This document shows positions 44,453 through 51,515 of a stretch of DNA of 64,000 nucleotides, piece by piece. The stretch comes from Puia dinghuensis. GTDB lineage: Bacteria > Bacteroidota > Bacteroidia > Chitinophagales > Chitinophagaceae. Position numbers and translations under genes: made by a program. Position 1 is the first letter of the stretch; every line of letters starts with the position of its first letter. A model generated the notes under the pieces. The model ran no database searches. It saw only the letters and a list, made by a program, of their open reading frames with translations, and was not told the DNA's origin. The DNA is taken from NCBI RefSeq assembly GCF_014642875.1, contig NZ_BMJC01000004.1, positions 420,070 through 484,069 of the forward strand, in the 5' to 3' direction.

Positions 44453-45310
44453 TTAAGAGGGCATTTGATCGTTCCTGGTATAAATGCGGGTCGGACTTAT
44501 GTAGTATGTGTCCGGTATCCCGTGAAGTTTGGGTTTGGGCATATACGTTTTCTTCAGCCAATGCAAATGATACAATGCAGCCTCGAATTGATTTTTGTAA
44601 AGGAGTCTCCCCTTATCGAATTTTATTTTGCCGGGGATCCCTTCGAGCATTATAAAATCGAATTGCGTCCGGATCTCACCGCATTCGCTTCCCTTTCTTA
44701 CCAGGTGGGTGAAGCATTCGATATCGGTCTCTACCTCTTCCAGATCCTTCCCCTCATTTAGCTCACAATGCTTGAAATTGAGCTCGTCGAAGCCAAGATA
44801 TTCGGATGAGGTAAACACATATTCATAGTCTTTGCTTCGTTTGAAGAAGTTGTTCATCAACGGACTATTGCGGCTTATGGTAAAGCATCCTGTAGCATAA
44901 TCGTGTCTTGCGCTTATAAAGTCATGCGATCGTAATATATTATCCGTGATCAGGCTTCTGAGGTTTCCGTAGATGATATCGATATCGCTTTGACCCCAAA
45001 ACCCATACCCCGTAGTATAATTTTCGAAAATCAGGCCATAGGCCGGCTTGAAGTCGCAGAGCTTGTATGGATAGTCGATCCGCACCTCCATTGAAAGCTT
45101 TGCACATGCCAGCTGCCTTACGTCCGCCAGCGTCATATCTATTTGCCTTACGTTAGGTGGAAGTTTCAGCGAAGTCTTTGCATCGGAGAAGATCAGGAAA
45201 TCGACATCGGAATTGAATTGACAAGAATGCAAAAAATAAGGGAAATACCAAGGGAACTCTCCAAAGTAAGTTATCAATACTATTATCTTTCCTGGTTTGG
45301 TCTCGCTCAT
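44453..45310 (-). CDS. DUF6625/glycosyltransferase-like protein, copy 3
   Basis: A 285-residue paralogue of its neighbours: KIIVLITYFGEFPWYFPYFL, KLCDFKPAYGLIFENYTTGY, QSDIDIIYGNLRSLITD, YLGFDELNF and SPTRIYTRND. The DxD is conserved. It starts at 45310, 10 bp after copy 2, and ends 3 bp before copy 4. Of the four it appears closest to copy 4 by eye. Probably cytosolic; no signal peptide or helix. Confidence 0.7.
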   Translation of the reverse strand: MSETKPGKIIVLITYFGEFPWYFPYFLHSCQFNSDVDFLIFSDAKTSLKLPPNVRQIDMTLADVRQLACAKLSMEVRIDYPYKLCDFKPAYGLIFENYTTGYGFWGQSDIDIIYGNLRSLITDNILRSHDFISARHDYATGCFTISRNSPLMNNFFKRSKDYEYVFTSSEYLGFDELNFKHCELNEGKDLEEVETDIECFTHLVRKGSECGEIRTQFDFIMLEGIPGKIKFDKGRLLYKNQFEAALYHLHWLKKTYMPKPKLHGIPDTYYISPTRIYTRNDQMPS

Positions 45311-45320
45311 GTTCTGTAGA

Positions 45321-46163
45321 TTAACGATGATAGATCCTGCTGGGACTTATGGTGAATGCAGATGGTATGGACCTGGGCGGGGATCTCGAGTATATTTTTT
45401 TTAGGATGATCATGTGATACAGGATGACTTCGAACTGGCGTTTGAACACCAGCGTGCCTCTATCCCATTTCAGGCTTCCGGCAACGCCTTCGATGGCATG
45501 TGCATCGAAGTAGACCTTCAGCCTTTTTTGTAGCTGAAGACGTTTTACGACATGTGTCATGCTATCTATTTCGCATTGGTCGGCGACGTCTTCGAAAGTG
45601 ATACCGACATCCATTTTCCAGAAAGCAAAATTGCATTCGTCAAAACAGTAATGTTCGGCAGTTGTGAACACTTTTTCGTAGTCCCTGCTCTCCTTGAACA
45701 GCTCATTTACCTGGTTGCAATTCCGGAAGAGGGTAAAATAGCCAACCAGAAAATCATGCCTTACGCTGATAACATCATAGTCCTGAAGGATCTCGTCTGT
45801 TATGAAACTCCTGATATTGCCATACACGACGTCTATGTCTCCCATGCCCCAGAAATCATACCCTGCCAAATGATCCGAGAAGATCAACCCGAAAGCCGGC
45901 TTAAAGTCACAGAGCTTGTAGGTGTTATCTATGACTACTTCCAGGTCGAGCTTTTTGCCAATAAGCGCCTTCGTTTCCTCGAAGGTCGTATGGTGGACCT
46001 TTACGTTATGGGGAAGCCGGCCATCATATGAGCTGTCGTCGGTAAGGATGATGAAATCTACGGTCGGATTGTATCGGCACGTATGCAAAAAATAGGCAAA
46101 ATACCATGGCAGTTGTCCAAAATAAGGTGTGATGATCGCAATCGATCTGTTGGAAATAGACAT
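45321..46163 (-). CDS. DUF6625/glycosyltransferase-like protein, copy 2
   Basis: A 280-residue paralogue: SIAIITPYFGQLPWYFAYFL, KLCDFKPAFGLIFSDHLAGY, MGDIDVVYGNIRSFITDE with the DxD, YCFDECNFAFWKMD, ILYHMIILK and SPSRIYHR. The ATG at 46163 is preferred to one at 46196 because it matches the paralogues' length and removes a 23-bp overlap with copy 1. Confidence 0.7.
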   Translation of the reverse strand: MSISNRSIAIITPYFGQLPWYFAYFLHTCRYNPTVDFIILTDDSSYDGRLPHNVKVHHTTFEETKALIGKKLDLEVVIDNTYKLCDFKPAFGLIFSDHLAGYDFWGMGDIDVVYGNIRSFITDEILQDYDVISVRHDFLVGYFTLFRNCNQVNELFKESRDYEKVFTTAEHYCFDECNFAFWKMDVGITFEDVADQCEIDSMTHVVKRLQLQKRLKVYFDAHAIEGVAGSLKWDRGTLVFKRQFEVILYHMIILKKIYSRSPPRSIPSAFTISPSRIYHR

Positions 46164-46173
46164 GGCTGCTGTT

Positions 46174-47004
46174 CTATTTTGAAAAGCTGAATTCATTGAT
46201 AAAAAAACGATCGGGGACTTCAGGCCATTCCGGGATTTGCAATAAGGAATGGACCTTAAAGCTGTTCAGGTGATAGAGAAGCGCTTCGTATTCGTTCTTG
46301 AAAAGAAGACGACCGTTATCCCATAACAGATCACCAGGTATGCTTTCCACTACATGGTGATCAAAATAGGCCCTGATGACTCCCCCATTATGCAACCTTT
46401 TGACTATATGTGTCATGCTGTCGATCTCCGCAGGCAGATCTTCAAGCACATGGCCGGCCGATAATGCACCGGCGAGCAGGCTGCATTCGTCAAAACCCAA
46501 ATAGCCGGTTGTCTGCAGGACAGCAGGATAATCCCGGCTGTTTTGAAATAGGGTATTGAAAAGTGCCTTGTTTCGAAAAAGGCTGAAGAACCCGGTTATA
46601 TATTCATTTCGGACGGCTATCACGTCGTAATTGTCAGTGATCTCATCGGTAACAAAACTCCGGATATCGCCATATATCATGTCTATGTCCCCATGGCCCC
46701 AAAAGTCGTAGTGGTGCAGCTCTTCGGAGAAGAGCAGACCAAAAGCCGGCTTGAAGTCACAGAGCTTGTAGGCATCCTCGATCGCTACGGAAAAGCCGAG
46801 CTTTTTCCGGGCATTTGCCCTTATTGCTTCCAGGTTACTAAAAACAATGTGTACGTTATCCGGAATGGCGTAGCCGGCGCTTTGGTTATCCGTGATCAGA
46901 ATAAAATCGATAGTGGGATTGAACCTGCAGGAGTGGAGGAAATAAGGAAAATACCAAGGCCATTGCCCAAGGTAGCACGTCAATATTCCGATGCTTGCGC
47001 TCAT
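46174..47004 (-). CDS. DUF6625/glycosyltransferase-like protein, copy 1
   Basis: A 276-residue paralogue: SIGILTCYLGQWPWYFPYFL, KLCDFKPAFGLLFSEELHHY, HGDIDMIYGDIRSFVTDE with the DxD, YLGFDECSLLAG and ALLYHLNSF. The C-terminus (RFFINEFSFSK) differs most from the others. The ATG at 47004 starts 2 bp after the stop of the thioredoxin-like gene; a TTG six bases upstream is less likely. First of the four in the operon. Confidence 0.7.
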   Translation of the reverse strand: MSASIGILTCYLGQWPWYFPYFLHSCRFNPTIDFILITDNQSAGYAIPDNVHIVFSNLEAIRANARKKLGFSVAIEDAYKLCDFKPAFGLLFSEELHHYDFWGHGDIDMIYGDIRSFVTDEITDNYDVIAVRNEYITGFFSLFRNKALFNTLFQNSRDYPAVLQTTGYLGFDECSLLAGALSAGHVLEDLPAEIDSMTHIVKRLHNGGVIRAYFDHHVVESIPGDLLWDNGRLLFKNEYEALLYHLNSFKVHSLLQIPEWPEVPDRFFINEFSFSK

Positions 47005-47006
47005 TG

Positions 47007-48134
47007 TCAATTATTCAGACGGTTATCCAAGATCTGATTGAGCCTGGAGAGATGGGAGAAATCAGTCTCCTTCCCGGATTGCCTGTTATAGATGATCATT
47101 CCGGCGGGGTCTATCAGAAAAAGCATAGGCAGTGCCGATCTAACCCCGAATTTCGCAGATAGGCCGTTGTCATGGTAGATATTGTCCCAATTCATCGGAT
47201 AATCACGGATGAAATTCCTGAATTTTATACTGTCGGCATCGAGGGAAACCGAGATCACTCTTACTTTGCCCCGGTATTTATTATGTATCGTTTGAATTGC
47301 CGGTAGCTCTGCAACACAGGGCACGCACCAGGTGGCCCAGAAATTTATCAGCAAATAATTCTCCGAACGGCCCTTAAAATCTATCGGCGTACCATCCACG
47401 GTAACGGTTTTGAAATTTGGTGCAGGTACGTTCTCTGATACCGAGATCACCCTCGATTGGAGAATGTCTTCTATCACCCTTCCTTCTTCGGATGATCTCT
47501 GCTGTTGGGAGAAGACCGAAGTATAAAAACGCTTGGTTTCGACCGGTTCCGCAAACATGTTAGGAGCTATTTCTTTCCTGAAAAGCCAGAAAGAAAAATA
47601 GCGGGACGTGTTTGCCTTGATGAATTCCAGCTCTTTGTCCAGAAGTCGTCTTCTCAATGCAAGATTTTTTTCATCCCAGAGCGTATCATCTTTTATGTTG
47701 GGCTCGTTATTCAGATCGGCCAGTTCTTTTTCTACAGGTTTTGTATATTCCCTTAGCAGGGCCGCGCCCATAACGTCCTCGCTATATGCGTGTGACAGGC
47801 GGGGTAAGCATTGCCTGCTCCTGTCTTTTGATGAGAGATCGATGGTTGCGGGCTCCCCCGATATAAAAAATGTGTTGTGGCCGGCCAGACCCGGCAACAG
47901 CGTGTCGGGCTCTATCGTGATAACTGCATACCGGGAGAAGTACCGATCGGCCATGTTGACCGGCTTACCGGATATTGCATAGCGCTTTTCTACCTCCTGT
48001 TTTCCGTTATCGTAGCGCACGCTCAATTGATGGTGTATCATTTCCCGGGGGAGGATCACGGAGACGCTGAATCTTCCCTGCGCAAAGCCGGTTGAGAATA
48101 GCAGCAGCATCAATATAGAAGGCACGATCTTCAT
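47007..48134 (-). CDS. Exported TlpA-like thiol-disulfide oxidoreductase
   Basis: A 375-residue protein with signal peptide MKIVPSILMLLLFSTGFAQG, an N-terminal DUF4369-like beta domain, a charged helical linker (about 120-230) and a C-terminal thioredoxin domain (LLINFWATWCVPCVAELPAI, active site CVPC, then a cis-Pro in SALPMLFLIDPAG). TlpA/ResA types usually reduce or isomerise disulfides in the periplasm. Between a six-cysteine precursor and the modification genes it may shape or proofread disulfides in the exported peptide. It starts 92 bp after the precursor stop, behind a strong hairpin. Confidence 0.85.
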   Translation of the reverse strand: MKIVPSILMLLLFSTGFAQGRFSVSVILPREMIHHQLSVRYDNGKQEVEKRYAISGKPVNMADRYFSRYAVITIEPDTLLPGLAGHNTFFISGEPATIDLSSKDRSRQCLPRLSHAYSEDVMGAALLREYTKPVEKELADLNNEPNIKDDTLWDEKNLALRRRLLDKELEFIKANTSRYFSFWLFRKEIAPNMFAEPVETKRFYTSVFSQQQRSSEEGRVIEDILQSRVISVSENVPAPNFKTVTVDGTPIDFKGRSENYLLINFWATWCVPCVAELPAIQTIHNKYRGKVRVISVSLDADSIKFRNFIRDYPMNWDNIYHDNGLSAKFGVRSALPMLFLIDPAGMIIYNRQSGKETDFSHLSRLNQILDNRLNN

Positions 48135-48175
48135 AGCGTATGCAATTTACGTATTGTTGTCCGGTGAATAAAGAA

Positions 48176-48209
48176 CATACGGCCCGTAATCTGAATTACG
48201 AACCGTATG
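48176..48209 (-). promoter_or_regulatory. Intercistronic hairpin behind the precursor gene
   Basis: CATACGG (48176-48182) pairs with CCGTATG (48203-48209), and CGTAAT (48185-48190) with ATTACG (48195-48200) around a CTGA loop, with a 2x2 internal bulge. A weak TTCTTT follows on the minus strand. It is probably a partial terminator or 3'-end stabiliser that raises precursor mRNA over downstream genes. Confidence 0.7.
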
Positions 48210-48225
48210 ACAATTGGCTTGCCAA

Positions 48226-48393
48226 TTAGCAGGCTCCGCTGCAACCGCTGCCGCAGGTACCGATACCGTTGGAGCAATAACAATACTGCCCGCTTGTTCT
48301 GCAGTTGGCTCCGCTGCCTGCCATGATGTTCTTCATCTCTTCTCTGGTGAGCTTGCCCTGGATGTTTGCCAGGCTCAGTTTGACTGTTTTCAT
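48226..48393 (-). CDS. Cysteine-rich peptide precursor with GG-type leader
   Basis: A 55-codon gene read on the minus strand. Residues 1-24 form a leader (MKTVKLSLANIQGKLTREEM, then KNIM) like the Bacteroidota natural-product leaders of the TIGR04149 type. Cleavage is expected after AG or AGSG at 25-28. The core of about 29 residues has six cysteines at 31, 38, 40, 47, 51 and 55, seven or eight glycines, five serines and two threonines but no hydrophobic stretch, so it is a compact disulfide-rich peptide, not a lanthipeptide with dehydratase (none is encoded). It is flanked by a VKOR-thioredoxin gene and TlpA-like gene and served by a C39 exporter. The biological target is unknown. Confidence 0.85.
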   Translation of the reverse strand: MKTVKLSLANIQGKLTREEMKNIMAGSGANCRTSGQYCYCSNGIGTCGSGCSGAC

Positions 48394-48421
48394 TGTGTTT
48401 ATTTAAAAGTGAAAAAAACGA

Positions 48422-50050
48422 CTACTCCTGGAGGAAGTATTGCAGATCATCTACGGAGTATGCTTCCGGTAGTTGATATCCATTTAGAAAGAAGGTTGGG
48501 GTGAATACGACCTTCATTTGTTTGCACCAGGTATCCATGGATTCGATCTTGCTCCCCTGCTTTGCCAGTTCTCCGTTGAGAGGATATTTTGATGCGAAAG
48601 TGTCATAATCTTTTTTCGGACTCAGATACCAATCGTCAAGGGCCTTCTTGATCGTTTCTTCGCTTTTCGCCGTCTCCTGGATGGCCAACAGATGACTCAC
48701 CGGTTTGTAGGCGCGGTCGTCCGGCCGGTTAGGTGTCGTAAATATTATCTGGGCCCTGAGATTCGAATTCTTCTCCAGTAAAGATTCTAATGTAGGGTGA
48801 GCCTTTCCACATGGACCACAATAAGGGTTACAGACTTTTAACAGGGTGTTGCGAGCGGCAGGATTGCCCAGCTTTATACCCAGGCCGGCAACACCTTCGT
48901 TTATCAACTTCTGCTTTTTGAGAAGAGTCTCAAAGATCTCCGTGTTGAACTTTATCCGCAAATACTGCCTTTTTATATGCTTTGCCTCCTGAAGTCGTAA
49001 CAGGAAGGGCTTCGCCGAATACCAGCACAAGGGCGGCAGGATATAGAGCAGGGCCGTCTTCACCAGGAAAACACCCGCAAGGGAACTAAAAGGAATGAGG
49101 GAGTGATTAGACAGGCTGACGATCGCGCCTAATACGAGCAGCGCCTGGATACAAAGACAGAGGACACACCACAGCCTGGCAACGAATCCCTGGAAGTAGA
49201 TCGAAAACACCACATAGGGCAAGGCCAGGATGTTCAGCCAGGATACTATACCCAGGACATTCGGGAGATAGGGACCGGCAAATAAGAGCGAAAGGAACCC
49301 TCCCGTGAAATAAAAGAAACCGACCTCGCTCCAACTGAGCCATTTGAATAATTTGGCCTGCGGGCTGGAAAGGATGGCATTACAATTTCCTCTGGTGATT
49401 CCGGAGCAAACTTTTGCCAACACCCGATTGCCCTGATCGACCTCATACCAAAGCAGGAGGGACGTGACCGTTACCCCGGCCAGGGAGACCAGGTATTGTA
49501 AATAGATTCCCCAATTACTTGAATTCCACCCCGAACTGGAGATAGAACTCTGCAAGGCCAGTGTCGAAAGCGACAAAACCAGGATCAACAAAAATAAAGG
49601 TATCAGCGACTTGCCAAATTGTTTCCATTTCACCGCGTTGTATCCTGCTTCACCGGAGTACTCATTCACCTCTGCGATGAGGTAGACTCCCGTCCATTTT
49701 CGCAGGAACGTCTTTTTATCTTCTGTCTTAAGCCGCGAGTAATCCTTCGCGTAATAGCTGATCGTCGAGTCGGTGACCTGTGTTATAACCGTGAATGGGG
49801 ATTCTATGTCGTCCTTAGTATACGCAATGAACGGCAGAGGCAACGAGTCTATCCCGGCTGGCTCCACTTTGCCTGCTCCATTTGGGATCTGCCACTTGGT
49901 AAAGGAATCAGATAAACATAGCAGGCTGGGCCAGTCCGGATGGTTCTGCAGCGTATTATTTACAGTTGTTTTGTTGACTTTTACATTGAGAAGCTTGAGG
50001 AAGACAATGGCCGCTTTTACTGGAGGGTCATAGTTATTGAATATATTCAT
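48422..50050 (-). CDS. Degenerate C39-VKOR-thioredoxin fusion (disulfide-forming)
   Basis: A 542-residue membrane protein. Residues 1-130 have a C39-like fold (HPDWPSLLCLSDSFTKW, LPLPFIAYTKD, FLRKWTGVYLIAEV) but lack catalytic Cys and His, so it cannot cut and may only bind leader. A helix at 149-166 leads to a VKOR domain (about 180-340) with Cys215/Cys223 (CSGITRGNC) and the redox motif C295-V-L-C298. The C-terminal thioredoxin/DsbA-like domain has active site C411-G-P-C414. VKOR proteins oxidise thioredoxin partners using quinone, so the protein should form disulfides outside the cytoplasm. It is first after the small HTH gene and lies 28 bp before the precursor. Confidence 0.88.
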   Translation of the reverse strand: MNIFNNYDPPVKAAIVFLKLLNVKVNKTTVNNTLQNHPDWPSLLCLSDSFTKWQIPNGAGKVEPAGIDSLPLPFIAYTKDDIESPFTVITQVTDSTISYYAKDYSRLKTEDKKTFLRKWTGVYLIAEVNEYSGEAGYNAVKWKQFGKSLIPLFLLILVLSLSTLALQSSISSSGWNSSNWGIYLQYLVSLAGVTVTSLLLWYEVDQGNRVLAKVCSGITRGNCNAILSSPQAKLFKWLSWSEVGFFYFTGGFLSLLFAGPYLPNVLGIVSWLNILALPYVVFSIYFQGFVARLWCVLCLCIQALLVLGAIVSLSNHSLIPFSSLAGVFLVKTALLYILPPLCWYSAKPFLLRLQEAKHIKRQYLRIKFNTEIFETLLKKQKLINEGVAGLGIKLGNPAARNTLLKVCNPYCGPCGKAHPTLESLLEKNSNLRAQIIFTTPNRPDDRAYKPVSHLLAIQETAKSEETIKKALDDWYLSPKKDYDTFASKYPLNGELAKQGSKIESMDTWCKQMKVVFTPTFFLNGYQLPEAYSVDDLQYFLQE

Positions 50051-50129
50051 GCTCTGGAAATTGGAAGTTGTGCCGGTATTTATCGATGTATACCAGCGTG
50101 ATCAATATGCCATAAAATTACCATGAGGG

Positions 50130-50148
50130 ACTGCCAAAAATAGGCAGT
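50130..50148 (-). promoter_or_regulatory. Short hairpin between HTH and VKOR genes
   Basis: ACTGCC (50130-50135) pairs with GGCAGT (50143-50148) around a 7-nt A-rich loop in the 105-bp gap. No T-run follows, so it is not a terminator; an attenuator or processing site is possible. Confidence 0.35.
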
Positions 50149-50155
50149 TCGAAAA

Positions 50156-50362
50156 TTAATTATCTTCTTCGATCTTGTAGATCTTATCCTTCTTGCAATA
50201 TTTGACAATGCAATTCTGTTCTCTCAGATTGTTCACCATTCTCAGGATCGTTCTTTCGGAGACGTCGAGTTTTTGTGAAAGTTGTTTCGGAGTGTTGGCC
50301 CAGCTCTTTTCAATGTATAGGCGTAATGTCGTAAGCTTTTTGCAGTAGGTAGCGTAGTCCAT
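50156..50362 (-). CDS. Small winged-helix (HTH_11-like) regulator
   Basis: A 68-residue protein, MDYATYCKKLTTLRLYIEKS followed by NTPKQLSQKLDVSERTILRM, a DeoR/HTH_11-type helix-turn-helix, and a wing NCIVKYCKKDKIYKIEEDN. The longer reading frame upstream is not supported: the ATG at 50362 is preceded by a TAnnTTTG box at 50389-50396. No effector domain is present, so it may act as a simple local repressor or an operator-binding subunit. It lies at the head of the peptide operon. Confidence 0.65.
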   Translation of the reverse strand: MDYATYCKKLTTLRLYIEKSWANTPKQLSQKLDVSERTILRMVNNLREQNCIVKYCKKDKIYKIEEDN

Positions 50363-50388
50363 AAAATTGGATAGGTCTTTAGTGTATA

Positions 50389-50396
50389 CAAACGTA
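50389..50396 (-). promoter_or_regulatory. TAnnTTTG -7 box of the peptide operon
   Basis: The minus strand reads TACGTTTG, ending 26 bp before the ATG at 50362. No clear -33 element. Confidence 0.5.
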
Positions 50397-50549
50397 AAAA
50401 AAAGATGTAATCTCTTTTGCCGGTGTAACGTGATAAAGGAGTTAGAATTTGTGAGCGTGTTAACCCAAAGGCGTGCCATGTATCATTTTCGGGGATAAGC
50501 GTGTTGATCAAAATTCTTTTTTTCATGTTTTTTTTATCGTTGTATACTG

Positions 50550-50583
50550 ATTAACATTTATCATGACACGAATTAACATTTAT
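50550..50583. repeat. 12-bp direct repeat ATTAACATTTAT, 22 bp apart
   Basis: Exact copies at 50550-50561 and 50572-50583, spaced two helical turns, each followed by an ATG-like TCATG/GATG. The position between two divergent units suggests an operator. Confidence 0.55.
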
Positions 50584-50803
50584 GATGTTGTCGGGGGGTT
50601 TTATGTTGCCTGGAGGTGATAGGTTTGAGGATGAGCAGTTGCCGGTAAAGTAAGTAGGCCGGTAAGTGTCTGATTTATAATGGTTAATCCCAGCCTTTTT
50701 TTGAGAGCCCGATTTTTTGATCAAATAAAATCCGATTTGGGTTCTTAAAATCTTCTTAACTTGCTAATAATTGCTTATTATGTAGCCCTGCTTGCCAATT
50801 CTA

Positions 50804-51391
50804 ATGACTGCTGAGAGTCTAACATATTTACAATCAAGGATTGCCCGCTTTGATGATCAAACGGCATATAAGGAGTTGTTCACTACCTTCTACTCTCCCT
50901 TGTTCCTCTTTGCCAAATCCATGATCAAATCCAAAGAGTCCGCAGAAGAGATCGTTTCCGATGTGTTTATCCGCATCTGGGAGCGGCGCCGGCAGCTGGA
51001 AAAGATAGAAAACCTCAAAGTATACCTTTACGTCTCCGTCCGCAACGCTGCCCTTAACCACCTCAGCCAGCAGAAACGCACCGGCACCAACCCACTCGAA
51101 GAATTCCACGCGGAATTTACCAGCATCTACTTCGACCCCGAACAACTGCTGATAACGGCCGACATGCTCGCCTTCATTAAAAAGGCCATCGACCAGCTCC
51201 CCCCGAAATGCAAGATCATCTTCAAGCTGGTGAAGGAAGACGGACTCAAATACCGGGAAGTAGCCGAGATACTCAACCTTTCCGTCAAGACTGTCGAAAA
51301 CCAGGTGGCCATCGCCCTCCAAAAGATTGGCAATACCGTCAGCTTCGATGTCGACAAGACCATCCCTTTCTCGGTAAAAAACCATTCGTAG
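50804..51391 (+). CDS. ECF sigma factor of locus C (FecI-like)
   Basis: A 195-residue protein: region 2 (LFLFAKSMIKSKESAEEIVS, then DVFIRIWERR) and region 4 (LKYREVAEILNLSVKTVENQ) are complete. The ATG at 50804 is preferred to a TTG 12 bp upstream. It precedes a FecR anti-sigma gene by 124 bp and an STN-bearing SusC, giving the cell-surface signalling arrangement in which SusC-bound ligand releases the sigma factor. Confidence 0.92.
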   Translation: MTAESLTYLQSRIARFDDQTAYKELFTTFYSPLFLFAKSMIKSKESAEEIVSDVFIRIWERRRQLEKIENLKVYLYVSVRNAALNHLSQQKRTGTNPLEEFHAEFTSIYFDPEQLLITADMLAFIKKAIDQLPPKCKIIFKLVKEDGLKYREVAEILNLSVKTVENQVAIALQKIGNTVSFDVDKTIPFSVKNHS

Positions 51392-51515
51392 AAATTCATC
51401 CAACTGTTTAATGATCAACATCATACGGGGCTGTCCCTCGCAAATGTTAAAAAAATTGTAAACCTCTTTGGGGGTTTTTCCGCTTTTTCCTGTCCTAGGG
51501 ACAACGAAGCTGCCA

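Larger units (their letters stand above)
50363..50803. other. Divergent control region between peptide cluster and sigma gene
   Basis: About 440 AT-rich bp without a gene. It holds the TACGTTTG box of the HTH gene, the ATTAACATTTAT direct repeat at 50550-50583 and a TAGGTTTG on the plus strand at 50620-50627 that could serve the sigma gene. I saw no further double-glycine leader in this stretch. Confidence 0.5.

Noticed and set aside
40076-50362. Lanthipeptide or lasso-peptide assignment of the cluster.
   Set aside because: No LanB, LanC, LanM, radical SAM, or asparagine-synthase-like gene is present; the enzymes seen fit disulfide formation and glycosyl transfer.
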